Shown piece after piece: positions 11,572 to 19,731 of a stretch of 64,000 nucleotides of DNA; the first letter of the stretch is position 1; the number at the start of each line of letters is the position of its first letter. Source of the stretch: JAMHWF01 sp035911095. Its GTDB lineage: Bacteria; Pseudomonadota; Gammaproteobacteria; Burkholderiales; Burkholderiaceae_C. Location of the stretch: NCBI GenBank assembly GCA_035911095.1, contig JAMHWF010000053.1:186001-250000 (forward strand), written 5' to 3'. The notes below the pieces were generated by a model. It worked only from the letters and a program-made list of their open reading frames with translations, did no database searches and was not told the DNA's origin. Made by a program: the position numbers and the translations under genes.

Positions 11572-12491
11572 TCAGCTATGCCGAATGCAGCGCCCGCGAG
11601 CGCCTGGCCCGCGTGCTCGACGCGGGCAGCTTCCATGAATGGCTGCCGCCGTCCGAGCGGCTGTCGAGCCCTCACCTGGCCCAGCTCGGCGTGCCCTCGG
11701 CCTTCGACGACGGCGTCGCGATCGGGCGCGCCACGCTGGCGGGGCGGCCGGTCTTCGTCGCCGCACAGGAAGGCGCCTTCATGGGCGGCGGCGTCGGCGA
11801 GGTGCATGGCGCCAAGCTGGTCGGCCTGCTGCGCCGCGCGCTGCGCGACCGGCCCGAGGCGGTGCTGCTGCTGGCCGAATCGGGCGGCGTGCGCCTGCAC
11901 GAGGCGAACGCAGGGCTGATCGCCGTCTCGGAAGTGATGCGCGCGGTGCTCGACGTGCGCGCCGCCGGCATCCCGGTGCTGGTGCTGATCGGCGGCGCCA
12001 ACGGCTGCTTCGGCGGCATGGGCATCGTCGCGCGTTGCGCGAGCCGCATCGTGATGAGCGACGTCGGGCGGCTGGCGATGTCGGGCCCCGAGGTGATCGA
12101 GGCCTCGCACGGCGCCGAGGAGTTCGACTCGCGCGACCGCGCGCTGGTCTGGCGCACCACCGGCGGCAAGCACCGCTGGCTGACCGGCGACTGCGACGCG
12201 CTGGTCGACGACGACGTCGCCGCCTTCCGCGCCGCGGCGATCGCGCTGCTTGCCGCGCCCGACGCGAGCGCGCCGGTGACGCCGGAGGCGCTCGAGGCCG
12301 AGCACCAGCTGCTCGCGGCGCGCCTGGCGGCGATGCCGGAAGCCGAGTGGCAGGCGTCGCCGGCCGATGCCGACGACACCGGCGACGCGGCGCAACGCCT
12401 CTGGCAGCGCCTCGGCGTCACCGACGCGGCGCGCGTGCCCGAGATGGACGTGGCCGAGCTGCAGGGTCTGCGCCCGGCGCTGCCGCTCTGA
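11568..12491 (+). CDS. mdcD: Malonate decarboxylase beta subunit
   Basis: 307 residues, crotonase/carboxyltransferase fold. With MdcE it forms the malonyl-S-ACP decarboxylase. Visible family elements are GVGEVHGAKLVGLLRRAL, LLAESGGVRLHEANAGLIA, GGANGCFGGMGIVA and LAMSGPEVIE. The ATG lies in an ATGA overlap with mdcC, so translation is probably coupled. The frame is open for more than 3 kb upstream in high-G+C sequence, but homology starts at MISYAECSARERL. The gap to mdcE is 21 bp. Confidence 0.94.
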   Translation: MISYAECSARERLARVLDAGSFHEWLPPSERLSSPHLAQLGVPSAFDDGVAIGRATLAGRPVFVAAQEGAFMGGGVGEVHGAKLVGLLRRALRDRPEAVLLLAESGGVRLHEANAGLIAVSEVMRAVLDVRAAGIPVLVLIGGANGCFGGMGIVARCASRIVMSDVGRLAMSGPEVIEASHGAEEFDSRDRALVWRTTGGKHRWLTGDCDALVDDDVAAFRAAAIALLAAPDASAPVTPEALEAEHQLLAARLAAMPEAEWQASPADADDTGDAAQRLWQRLGVTDAARVPEMDVAELQGLRPALPL

Positions 12492-12512
12492 TGTCTGACT
12501 GAAGGAACCACG

Positions 12513-13214
12513 ATGGACTGGAACACCCTGGCCACGACGCTGTTCGGGCCCGACCACGGCATCCGCGCCGACGGCGATTTCCTGAGCGGCACGCCGCGCT
12601 TCGACGGCGAGACGCTCGCCGTCGTCGGCACCACCGGCCATGCGCCGATCGGCGTGCAGCTGGCGCTGGCCCAGGCGCGCGTGGTGCTCGACGTCGTCGC
12701 CGCGCACCCCGGCCGCGCGATCCTGCTGCTGATCGACACCCAGGGCCAGCAGCTGCGCCGGCGCGACGAGCTGCTCGGCATCAACCGCGCGATGGCCCAC
12801 CTGGGCCAGGCGATCGACCTCGCGCGGCGGCGCGGGCATCGCGTCGTCGGCCTGGTCTACGACCAGGCGTTGTCGGGCGGCTTCATCACCTCGGGGCTGA
12901 TCGCCGACGTCTGCGACGCGCTGCCCGAGGCCGAGATCCGCGTCATGCGCATCCCGGCGATGGCGCGCGTGACCAAGCTGCCCGAGGCGATGCTGACCGA
13001 GCTGTCCAAGGCCAACCCGGTGTTCGCGCCGGGGGTCGCGAACTACGTCGCGATGGGCGGCGTCCATGCGCTCTGGCAGGGAGACCTGGCCGCCGGGCTG
13101 CGACAGGCCCTGGCCGGCGCCGGTGCCGAGGACCGGCGCATGCTCGACGGTGCCGCGCGCGGCGGGCGTCGGCTCGCGGCGGGCGTCGTGCAGCGGGTGC
13201 TCGACGCGGCCTGA
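12513..13214 (+). CDS. mdcE: Malonate decarboxylase gamma subunit
   Basis: 233 residues; co-decarboxylase with MdcD, carboxyltransferase fold. The recognisable core is TTGHAPIGVQLALAQARVVLD, LLLIDTQGQQLRRRDELLG and VYDQALSGGFITSGLIAD. AAGGAACCACG precedes the ATG. It sits in the usual D-E order. Downstream is mdcG with about 40 bp between them. Confidence 0.93.
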   Translation: MDWNTLATTLFGPDHGIRADGDFLSGTPRFDGETLAVVGTTGHAPIGVQLALAQARVVLDVVAAHPGRAILLLIDTQGQQLRRRDELLGINRAMAHLGQAIDLARRRGHRVVGLVYDQALSGGFITSGLIADVCDALPEAEIRVMRIPAMARVTKLPEAMLTELSKANPVFAPGVANYVAMGGVHALWQGDLAAGLRQALAGAGAEDRRMLDGAARGGRRLAAGVVQRVLDAA

Positions 13215-13254
13215 GCACGGGTCGCGCCCGAGAGCCATCACACACGGCGAAGAA

Positions 13255-13923
13255 ATGAAGGCGCTGCAGCGATACGCGCTGGTCCACCTCGGCACGCGGG
13301 GGTGGCAGGCGGTGCTCGCGAAGCCCTGGGACGACGAGGCGCGCGCCTGCCTGGCGCACTGGGCAGCGCACGACCTGCCGCTCGTCGTCACGCGCCAGCC
13401 GCTGGAACTGCCAGCCGGCCGTGTCGCGCTCGGCATCGCCGCCCCGGGGCGCTGGCGCCGGCGCCGGCTGGCGCTCGACGCGGCGCTCGCCGATGTGTCG
13501 CGCCGCGAGGCCTTCCCGACCGCCTGCGCGCTGACGACGCTGCCGGAAGCCGCGCAGGCAGCCTGGCAAGCCCTCTGCCGCGACCTCGCCGCCGTCGGCG
13601 CCGACGCGCGCGTGCACGGCAGCCATGGCTGGCAGGTGATCACCGGGCTCGACCACCTGCGGCCGGGGTCGGACCTCGACCTGTGCATCACGGTGGCGGA
13701 TGCCGCGATGGCAGACGCGTCGGCCCGGCTGCTCGGCGCGTTCGAGCAGGCCGTCTCCGCCCCCCGTCTGGATGGCGAGTTGCTCCTGGCCGGCGACACC
13801 TCGGTCGCTTGGCGAGAATGGGCGGCTTGGCGCGGGGGCCAGGCGGCAGCGGTCCTCGTCAAGCGGTTGCACGGCGCGACGCTCGAGCGGTCGGCGTGGT
13901 GGCTGCCGCCTGCCACCGTGTGA
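13255..13923 (+). CDS. mdcG: Phosphoribosyl-dephospho-CoA transferase (holo-ACP synthase)
   Basis: 222 residues. Nucleotidyltransferase that attaches the triphosphoribosyl-dephospho-CoA prosthetic group to MdcC. The active-site pattern GSDLDLCI (about 138-145) has the two aspartates of the polymerase-beta-type fold, and HGSHGWQVITGL precedes it. The open frame begins upstream inside mdcE; the ATG at 13255 follows GGCGAAGAA and gives the expected length. It lies between mdcE and mdcB, as expected for cofactor-maturation genes. Confidence 0.9.
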   Translation: MKALQRYALVHLGTRGWQAVLAKPWDDEARACLAHWAAHDLPLVVTRQPLELPAGRVALGIAAPGRWRRRRLALDAALADVSRREAFPTACALTTLPEAAQAAWQALCRDLAAVGADARVHGSHGWQVITGLDHLRPGSDLDLCITVADAAMADASARLLGAFEQAVSAPRLDGELLLAGDTSVAWREWAAWRGGQAAAVLVKRLHGATLERSAWWLPPATV

Positions 13924-13943
13924 GCCCCTGAAGACCGACGACG

Positions 13944-14846
13944 ATGCCGACGACGACCTCTTCCCGTACCGCCCGGGCCTCCTGGGCTCCTGTCGACCGC
14001 GCCGCCCAGTCGGCCGCGGGCCGCCCTGACGCGACCGTCGTCACCCTCGGCCGCGCCGCGACGCTCGCGCTCTACGACGAACTGGCGCTGGAGCCCAAGC
14101 CGGGCCTCGTCTCGTTCGCCGACGCCGGCAGCCACGACGACATGGACGGGCGGACCTTCATGCGCAGCCTGTTCGCACTGCGCGGCTACTTCGTCAGCAT
14201 CACCGCGCTCGGCCGCGCCCGGGCGCCGCTCGCGGTGCTGGAGCGCTGCGGCATCGCGGCCGAGGCGCGGATGCTGGCGGCCACCGGTGGCGTCAACACG
14301 CACCGCGGCGCGGTCTTCATGCTGGGGCTGCTCTGCGCGGCGGCTGGGGCCACCGGCATGGCGCGGCCCACCGCGTCGGCGCTGCGCGAGGAGCTGCTCT
14401 GGCACTGGGGCGCGGCCCTGCGGGCGCGCAGCCTGCGCCCCCCACGGCTGCCCGGCGGCCTCGCGGCGCGGGCCCTCGGGTTGCGCGGCGCCTCGGCCGA
14501 GGCGGCACTCGGCTTCCCGGCCGTCTTCGAGGTCGCGTACCCGGCCCTGAGAGCCGCGCTCGACCGCGGCCTCGCGCCCCGGCTGGCGCGACTCGACGCG
14601 CTCTTCCGCACGATGGCGGTGCTCGACGACTGCAACGTCGCCCACCGCGGCGGCCTGCGCGCGCTGAAGGACGTCAAGGCGGCGGCGCGCGGCTTCGTCG
14701 CGGCCGGCGGCGCGGCGCAGCCCGGCGCCGTCGAGGCGGCGCGCGAGATCCACCGCGAGCTCGTCGCCCGCCGCCTGTCGCCCGGCGGCGCGGCCGACAC
14801 GCTGGCCGCGGCCTGCTGGCTGGCGCGCGTCTGCGACCGGCGCTGA
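13944..14846 (+). CDS. mdcB: Triphosphoribosyl-dephospho-CoA synthase
   Basis: 300 residues, CitG/MdcB family. It condenses ATP and dephospho-CoA to the precursor of the malonate decarboxylase prosthetic group. The family motif ELALEPKPGLVSFADAGSHDDMD is near residues 46-68. GGVNTHRGAVFMLGLL and a C-terminal DDCNVAHRGG segment are also characteristic. The first 30 residues are low-complexity, so the true start could be slightly later than 13944. It lies between mdcG and mdcH. Confidence 0.92.
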   Translation: MPTTTSSRTARASWAPVDRAAQSAAGRPDATVVTLGRAATLALYDELALEPKPGLVSFADAGSHDDMDGRTFMRSLFALRGYFVSITALGRARAPLAVLERCGIAAEARMLAATGGVNTHRGAVFMLGLLCAAAGATGMARPTASALREELLWHWGAALRARSLRPPRLPGGLAARALGLRGASAEAALGFPAVFEVAYPALRAALDRGLAPRLARLDALFRTMAVLDDCNVAHRGGLRALKDVKAAARGFVAAGGAAQPGAVEAAREIHRELVARRLSPGGAADTLAAACWLARVCDRR

Positions 14847-14885
14847 GCCGCCGCCCGACGCCACAGCCGCAGGCCGCGCCACACC

Positions 14886-15797
14886 GTGTCCTACGCACTG
14901 CTCTTCAGCGGCCAGGGCACCCAGCATCCGGAGATGCTGCCCTGGCTGGGCGACACGCCGCTGGTGCGCGCGACCTGCCGGCGCCTCGGCGTCGACGACT
15001 GGCGTGCCGCGCTGGCCGAGCCGGGCTGGGCGACGCGCAACCTCCACGCCCAGTTGCTGCTGACCGGCCTCGGCCTCGCCGCCTGGCGCGAACTGGCGCC
15101 GGGGCTGCCGCCGCCGGCGGCGGTCGCCGGCTACAGCGTCGGCGAGATGGCCGCCTGGGCGGCTGCCGGCGTCTACGACGACGAGACCGCGCTGCGCCTG
15201 GCAGCACAGCGTGCCGAAGCGATGGACGCCGGTGCCGCCATCGCGAAGGGCGGCCTCGTCGCGGTCACCGGGCTGCCGGACGCACGACTGCAGGCGCTGC
15301 GCGCCGAGACCGGCACCGAGCTCGCCATCGACAACGGCCCGGGCAGCGCCGTCTGCGGCGGCCCGGTCGAAGGACTCGACGCGCTCGAGGCCGCGGCCAC
15401 GGCCGAGGGCGCGCGCTGCACGCGGCTGCGCATCGGCGTCGCCTCGCACACCTCGGCGATGGCCGGCGCCCGGCAGGCCTTTGCCGCCGTGCTCGCCGCG
15501 ACGCCCTTCGCCCGCCCGGCGACGGTGCTGGTCGCCAACGCCGACGGCCGCCGCGTGCGCGACGCCGCCACGGCGCGCGACGCCCTCGCCGCGCAGCTCT
15601 CGACCACGGTGCAGTGGCGCGCCTGCATGGCGCTGCTGCTGGAGCGCCAGCCGCGCTGCGTCGTCGAGATCGGCCCCGGCCAGGCGCTGGCGCGGCTGTG
15701 GCAGGCGCAGGCGCCCAACGACGTGCCGGCGCGCTCCTGCGACGACTTCCGCAGCGCGCAGGCCCTGGTGCAGTGGGTGCGGCGCTGCTGCGCCTGA
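14886..15797 (+). CDS. mdcH: Malonyl-CoA:ACP transacylase (epsilon subunit)
   Basis: 303 residues, FabD-like acyltransferase that primes the carrier protein with malonyl. N-terminal FSGQGTQ and the nucleophile motif GYSVGE (Ser84) are clear; GYSVG replaces the GHSLG common in FabD, as is usual for MdcH. A C-terminal VEIGPGQALARLW is present. The start is a GTG at 14886. It is the last recognised mdc gene; 197 bp separate it from the thiolase. Confidence 0.92.
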   Translation: MSYALLFSGQGTQHPEMLPWLGDTPLVRATCRRLGVDDWRAALAEPGWATRNLHAQLLLTGLGLAAWRELAPGLPPPAAVAGYSVGEMAAWAAAGVYDDETALRLAAQRAEAMDAGAAIAKGGLVAVTGLPDARLQALRAETGTELAIDNGPGSAVCGGPVEGLDALEAAATAEGARCTRLRIGVASHTSAMAGARQAFAAVLAATPFARPATVLVANADGRRVRDAATARDALAAQLSTTVQWRACMALLLERQPRCVVEIGPGQALARLWQAQAPNDVPARSCDDFRSAQALVQWVRRCCA

Positions 15798-15994
15798 GGG
15801 CGGCGGACCGCACCGACCCGAGCCCCGAACCGGGCCGCCGAACGGCCGACTGGCCAGGCCGCGAACCGGCGTCGCCGACCGGACTGGCGGCAACGCGCGA
15901 TACTCAGCCTTTCCCAGGGATGTGACTCATTCCGCGACAATGGGAGGTCGTCAAATGGACGATCCGGCTCGACTTAGATCAGGAGAATTGACAC

Positions 15995-17182
15995 ATGGCC
16001 ACACGTGATGTAGTCGTTCTGAGCGCCGTGCGCTCTGCCATCGGGACTTTCGGCGGCTCGCTCGCCGACACCGAACCGGCCGAACTCGCCGGCATCGTCA
16101 TGAAGGAAGCGGTGAAGCGCTCGGGCGTCGACCCGAAGGCGATCAACTACGTCACGGTCGGCAACACGATCCCGACGGAAAGCCGCTTCCCGTATGTCGC
16201 GCGCGTCGCGTCGATCCAGGCCGGCCTGCCGATGGAGTCGGTGGCGATGGCGGTCAACCGTCTCTGTTCGTCGGGCCTGCAAGGCATCGTCACGACGGCA
16301 CAGAACATCCTGCTCAACGACTGCGACTACGGCATCGGCGGCGGCGTCGAGGTGATGAGCCGCGGCGGCTACCTCTCGACGGCGATGCGCTCCGGCGCAC
16401 GCATGGGCGACACCAAGCTCATCGACACGATGGTCGCCACGCTGACCGACCCGTTCGGCGTCGGCCACATGGGCATCACCGCAGAGAACCTGGCCACCAA
16501 GTGGACCCTCACCCGTGAGCAGCAGGACGCGCTGGCTGCCGAGTCGCACCGCCGCGCTGCGGCAGCGATCGCCGAGGGCCGCTTCAAGAGCCAGATCGTC
16601 CCGATCGTCAAGCAGACCCGCAAGGGCGACGTCACCTTCGACACCGACGAGCACGTGAAGGCCAACACCACGGTCGAGACGCTCGCGAAGATGAAGCCGG
16701 CGTTCAAGAAGGACGGCGGCACCGTGACCGCCGGCAACGCCTCGGGCATCAACGACGGCGCCTCATTCTTCGTGCTCGGCGACGCCGCCGTGGCGGCGCG
16801 CGACGGCCACAAGCCGATTGCCCGCCTGGTGTCGTACGCCGTGGCCGGCGTGCCCAACGACGTGATGGGCGAAGGCCCGATCCCGGCGTCGAAGCTGGCG
16901 CTGAAGAAGGCCGGCCTGACGCTCGACCAGATCGACGTGATCGAGAGCAACGAGGCCTTCGCGGCGCAGGCGCTCGCGGTGGCGCGCGGCCTCGAGCTCG
17001 ACCTGGCCAAGACCAACGTGAACGGCGGCGCGATCGCGCTCGGCCACCCGATCGGCGCCTCCGGCGCGGTGATCGCGACCAAGGCGCTGTACGAGCTGCA
17101 GCGCACCAACGGCCGCTACGCGCTGGTGACGATGTGCATCGGCGGCGGCCAGGGCATCGCGACGGTGTTCGAACGCCTCTGA
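15995..17182 (+). CDS. bktB: Acetyl-CoA C-acyltransferase (BktB-like thiolase)
   Basis: 395-residue thiolase. The catalytic residues are Cys91 (NRLCSSGLQ), His351 (ALGHPIGASG) and Cys381 (MCIGGGQG). The sequence resembles Ralstonia BktB closely across its length, including VVVLSAVRSAIGTFGGSL and KGDVTFDTDEHV. Likely roles are beta-ketothiolysis or condensation of acyl-CoAs for PHA synthesis or beta-oxidation; no phaB or phaC is adjacent. AGGAGA lies 8 nt before the ATG, and a strong terminator follows. It appears to be a single-gene unit, possibly consuming acetyl-CoA made from malonate (inference). Confidence 0.9.
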   Translation: MATRDVVVLSAVRSAIGTFGGSLADTEPAELAGIVMKEAVKRSGVDPKAINYVTVGNTIPTESRFPYVARVASIQAGLPMESVAMAVNRLCSSGLQGIVTTAQNILLNDCDYGIGGGVEVMSRGGYLSTAMRSGARMGDTKLIDTMVATLTDPFGVGHMGITAENLATKWTLTREQQDALAAESHRRAAAAIAEGRFKSQIVPIVKQTRKGDVTFDTDEHVKANTTVETLAKMKPAFKKDGGTVTAGNASGINDGASFFVLGDAAVAARDGHKPIARLVSYAVAGVPNDVMGEGPIPASKLALKKAGLTLDQIDVIESNEAFAAQALAVARGLELDLAKTNVNGGAIALGHPIGASGAVIATKALYELQRTNGRYALVTMCIGGGQGIATVFERL

Positions 17183-17206
17183 TCCCCCAGCGCTCCTGAA
17201 GGCTGC

Positions 17207-17234
17207 AAGGGCCGGGCGAAAGCCCGGCCCTTTT
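17207..17234 (+). terminator. Intrinsic terminator after the thiolase gene
   Basis: GGGCCGGGC (17209-17217), loop GAAA and GCCCGGCCC (17222-17230) form a perfect 9-bp stem. AA/TT flanks extend it, and a TTTT tract ends at 17234. It starts about 25 bp after the thiolase stop and lies between convergent genes, so it may also insulate the response-regulator gene on the other strand. Confidence 0.9.
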
Positions 17235-17254
17235 GCATTCCGGGCGGGGCGGCC

Positions 17255-17935
17255 CTACATCGGCACCAGCCCGTGCACCCGCCCGTAGTGGACGAGTTCG
17301 ACCGCATTGGCCACGCCGAGCTTCTGGCGGATCAGGGTCTGGTAGTTGGCGACCGTCTTGTGGCTCAGGTAGAGCGACTGCGCGATCTCCTCGACGCTGC
17401 GGCCGGTGAGGAGCTGCTGGAGGATGTCGAACTCGCGCGCCGACAGGTCGAGATGGGGTGGCAGTTCCTCGGCGTGGCGCGCCGCCTCGACGACGTCGGG
17501 TGACAGCGGCCGCTCGCCGCGTGCGGCGCGGCGCACCGCGTCGACCAGGAACTCGGGCGGGCTGCTCTTGGTGACGAAGCCGGCGGCGCCGGCGCGCAGG
17601 CACTGGCTGACCATCGCCGCGCCGTCGTGCATCGTGAACACCAGGATGCGCAGCGCCGGCCAGCGCAGCAGCAGGCGGCGCATCAGGTCGAGCCCGCTGC
17701 GCCCGGGCATCGACAGGTCGAGCACCAGCAGGTCGACCGGGCAGACCGGCTCTCGCGCCAGCGCCGCATAGGCGGCATCGGCGTCGGCGAACTCGGCCAC
17801 CACGCTCAGGTCCTTCTCGAGCTCGAGCAGGCGCCGGTAGCCGGTGCGAACGACCGCGTGGTCGTCGACCAGCGCGACGCGCAAGGCGGGTCGGGGGGCG
17901 TTCATCGGCCGGCGTTCATCGTCAGGCAGCGTCAT
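17255..17935 (-). CDS. NarL/FixJ-family response regulator
   Basis: 226 residues. The receiver domain has the acidic pair in VALVDDHAVV, the phospho-acceptor Asp in LLVLDLSMPG and the conserved Lys in FVTKSS. The C-terminal LuxR-type helix-turn-helix is LSAREFDILQQLLTGRSVEEIAQSLYLSHKTVANY. It lies 25 bp downstream of its histidine kinase on the same strand. Two in-frame starts are possible (17935 and 17905); the longer is given, and neither has a convincing ribosome binding site. The receptor gene divergent from this pair is a plausible target (inference). Confidence 0.9.
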   Translation of the reverse strand: MTLPDDERRPMNAPRPALRVALVDDHAVVRTGYRRLLELEKDLSVVAEFADADAAYAALAREPVCPVDLLVLDLSMPGRSGLDLMRRLLLRWPALRILVFTMHDGAAMVSQCLRAGAAGFVTKSSPPEFLVDAVRRAARGERPLSPDVVEAARHAEELPPHLDLSAREFDILQQLLTGRSVEEIAQSLYLSHKTVANYQTLIRQKLGVANAVELVHYGRVHGLVPM

Positions 17936-17960
17936 CGGGCAGGGTTCAACGGCGGTGGTG

Positions 17961-19601
17961 TCAACGCGAGGCCTCGCGCGCGGGCGGGGGCGCGGCGGCT
18001 GCGGCGTCGGGGGTCGCCGACGCCGGCCCGGAGTGTGCCGCCCCCGGGGCGGCCTGGGATTCCGTCCCGACCATGAACGGCAGCCGGGCCTGCAGCACCA
18101 GGCCCGGCAGGCGATCGGCCGCGGCGAGCGGCGGCATGGCGTCCTGCCCACCGCGGGCGGCCTCGGCATCGGCCGCGGTGCCGAACTCGCCGCCCAGGGC
18201 CCAGACGCGCTCTTGCATGCCGGCCAGGCCGCTGCCCTGCTGCATCGCACCGCGCAGGTCGGCGTGGCCGCTGCCGTCGTCGGCGACGCTCCAGTGCAGC
18301 GTGCCGGTGACGCCGGGCTGCGCGGCGTCGAGTTCGGCGCGCAGCACGACGATCGCCCGCGTCGCGCCCGCGTGGCGCGCCACGTTCGTCAGCGCCTCCT
18401 GGGTGATCCGGTAGACGGCCAGCACCAGCACGCGCGGCAGCACCACCGCATGCAGCCAGGCCGCATCACGGGCCGGATTGCACAGCGGCGCGTCGGGCGC
18501 CGGCCCGTGGCGCAGCCTGAGCTCGGCGCCGAGCGCGCGCGCGCCGGGCCGGGACCAGCCCTCGACCAGCGAGGCGAGCAGGCCCTGCAGCCGCGCCAGC
18601 GAGGCCGGCTCGCCGTCCTGCGCGAGCGGCCGCAGGCGCGCCAGCAGCCCGCGCACGTCCTGCTGGATCAGCGTGATCTGCCCGCTCATGCCGTCCACCA
18701 CCGGACGACGCGGGTCGGCTTCTGGCAGCTGGCGCGCGAGCCAGGCCGCGTCGACGCGCAGCGCGGTCAGGCGCTGGCCGAACTCGTCGTGCAGTTCGGC
18801 AGCCAGCCGGGTGCGCTCGTCCTCCTGCAGCGAGAGCACCTGGTGGGCCAGCACGCGGCGCGCCGTCTCGGCCTCCTGCAGCGCCTGCGCCAGGTGCTTG
18901 AGGGCGGCCGAGATCGATTCCAGCTCGCGGATCGGCATCGTCGGCAGCGCGCGCACCGCCGCCAGGTCCTGCCGCTCGAGACGGGCGATCGCCGCCAGCA
19001 GCGGCTCCAGCGGGCGGAAGGCGCGGCGCAGGTTCCAGCGCATCACGAGCAGCATCGCCGCGCAGGACACCGCCATCAGCAGCACCAGGTCGGCCAGGCT
19101 CGCCAGCGCCTCGTCCTGCTCGCTCTCGGGCACGGTGGTGAACAGAACGGTCCAGAAGCGCCCGCCGCCACGGTCGACACGCCACGACACAGACTGTCGC
19201 GCGGGCGTGGCAGCGCTCTCGGCACCCGGCGCCGCAGCCGCCGCGTCGCCGCGCCGCGCGCCCGGGAGCCAGTCGCGCCAGCCTTCGTCCTCGACAGGGG
19301 ATTGGTAGCGCACCCGGCCTTCGCCATCGGTGATCGTCAGGCGCAGGTGGCGCAGCCCCTGGCCGACCGCCTCCAGCTCATGCAGCACCGCCACGTCGTC
19401 GAAGGCCGAGAGGTTGGCCAGCCGCTCGGTCGCCCGGGCCAGGGCCAGCGCGGCGTCCAGCTCCTGGCGGGTGTCGGCCTGCACCCGCCAGAGGCCAAGC
19501 AGCAGCGTCAGCAGCAGGCCGCCGAGCGCCACCGCCAAGGCGCGCCGCATCACTTGACGCGGCAACTCCAACGGGGGGTCGGTGTTGCGCATCACACCCA
19601 T
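17961..19601 (-). CDS. NarX/UhpB-type sensor histidine kinase
   Basis: About 546 residues. A first membrane segment near the N-terminus (LAVALGGLLLTLLLGLW) is followed by a periplasmic domain of about 130 residues and a second membrane segment (LVLLMAVSCAAMLLVM). Then come a HAMP-like linker, a HisKA_3 dimerisation helix with the phospho-accepting His in LAAELHDEFGQRL, and an HATPase domain (ITQEALTNVARHAG, VADDGSG, GLAGMQERVWALGG). It is paired with the NarL-type regulator downstream. The start is uncertain: ATG codons at 19667, 19601 and 19592 all precede the first membrane segment. Confidence 0.88.
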   Translation of the reverse strand: MGVMRNTDPPLELPRQVMRRALAVALGGLLLTLLLGLWRVQADTRQELDAALALARATERLANLSAFDDVAVLHELEAVGQGLRHLRLTITDGEGRVRYQSPVEDEGWRDWLPGARRGDAAAAAPGAESAATPARQSVSWRVDRGGGRFWTVLFTTVPESEQDEALASLADLVLLMAVSCAAMLLVMRWNLRRAFRPLEPLLAAIARLERQDLAAVRALPTMPIRELESISAALKHLAQALQEAETARRVLAHQVLSLQEDERTRLAAELHDEFGQRLTALRVDAAWLARQLPEADPRRPVVDGMSGQITLIQQDVRGLLARLRPLAQDGEPASLARLQGLLASLVEGWSRPGARALGAELRLRHGPAPDAPLCNPARDAAWLHAVVLPRVLVLAVYRITQEALTNVARHAGATRAIVVLRAELDAAQPGVTGTLHWSVADDGSGHADLRGAMQQGSGLAGMQERVWALGGEFGTAADAEAARGGQDAMPPLAAADRLPGLVLQARLPFMVGTESQAAPGAAHSGPASATPDAAAAAPPPAREASR

Positions 19602-19731
19602 CCGACGGTAGGAAGTTCCCTCAGCGCCGGCCTCCGACTTCGGATCGGGAATTTCTCCCGTAGTCATCGGAACGGTCTTTGCGGCACACACCGGTAGGTC
19701 ATCACATCCAACAACATCCGAGGAGAGGCCT

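Noticed and set aside
10983..15893. A 1636-codon open frame on the minus strand opposite the mdc genes
   Set aside because: It is antisense to seven clearly recognisable mdc genes, has low-complexity Arg/Gly/Ala composition, and has no known domain. Very high G+C strands rarely contain stop codons in this frame.
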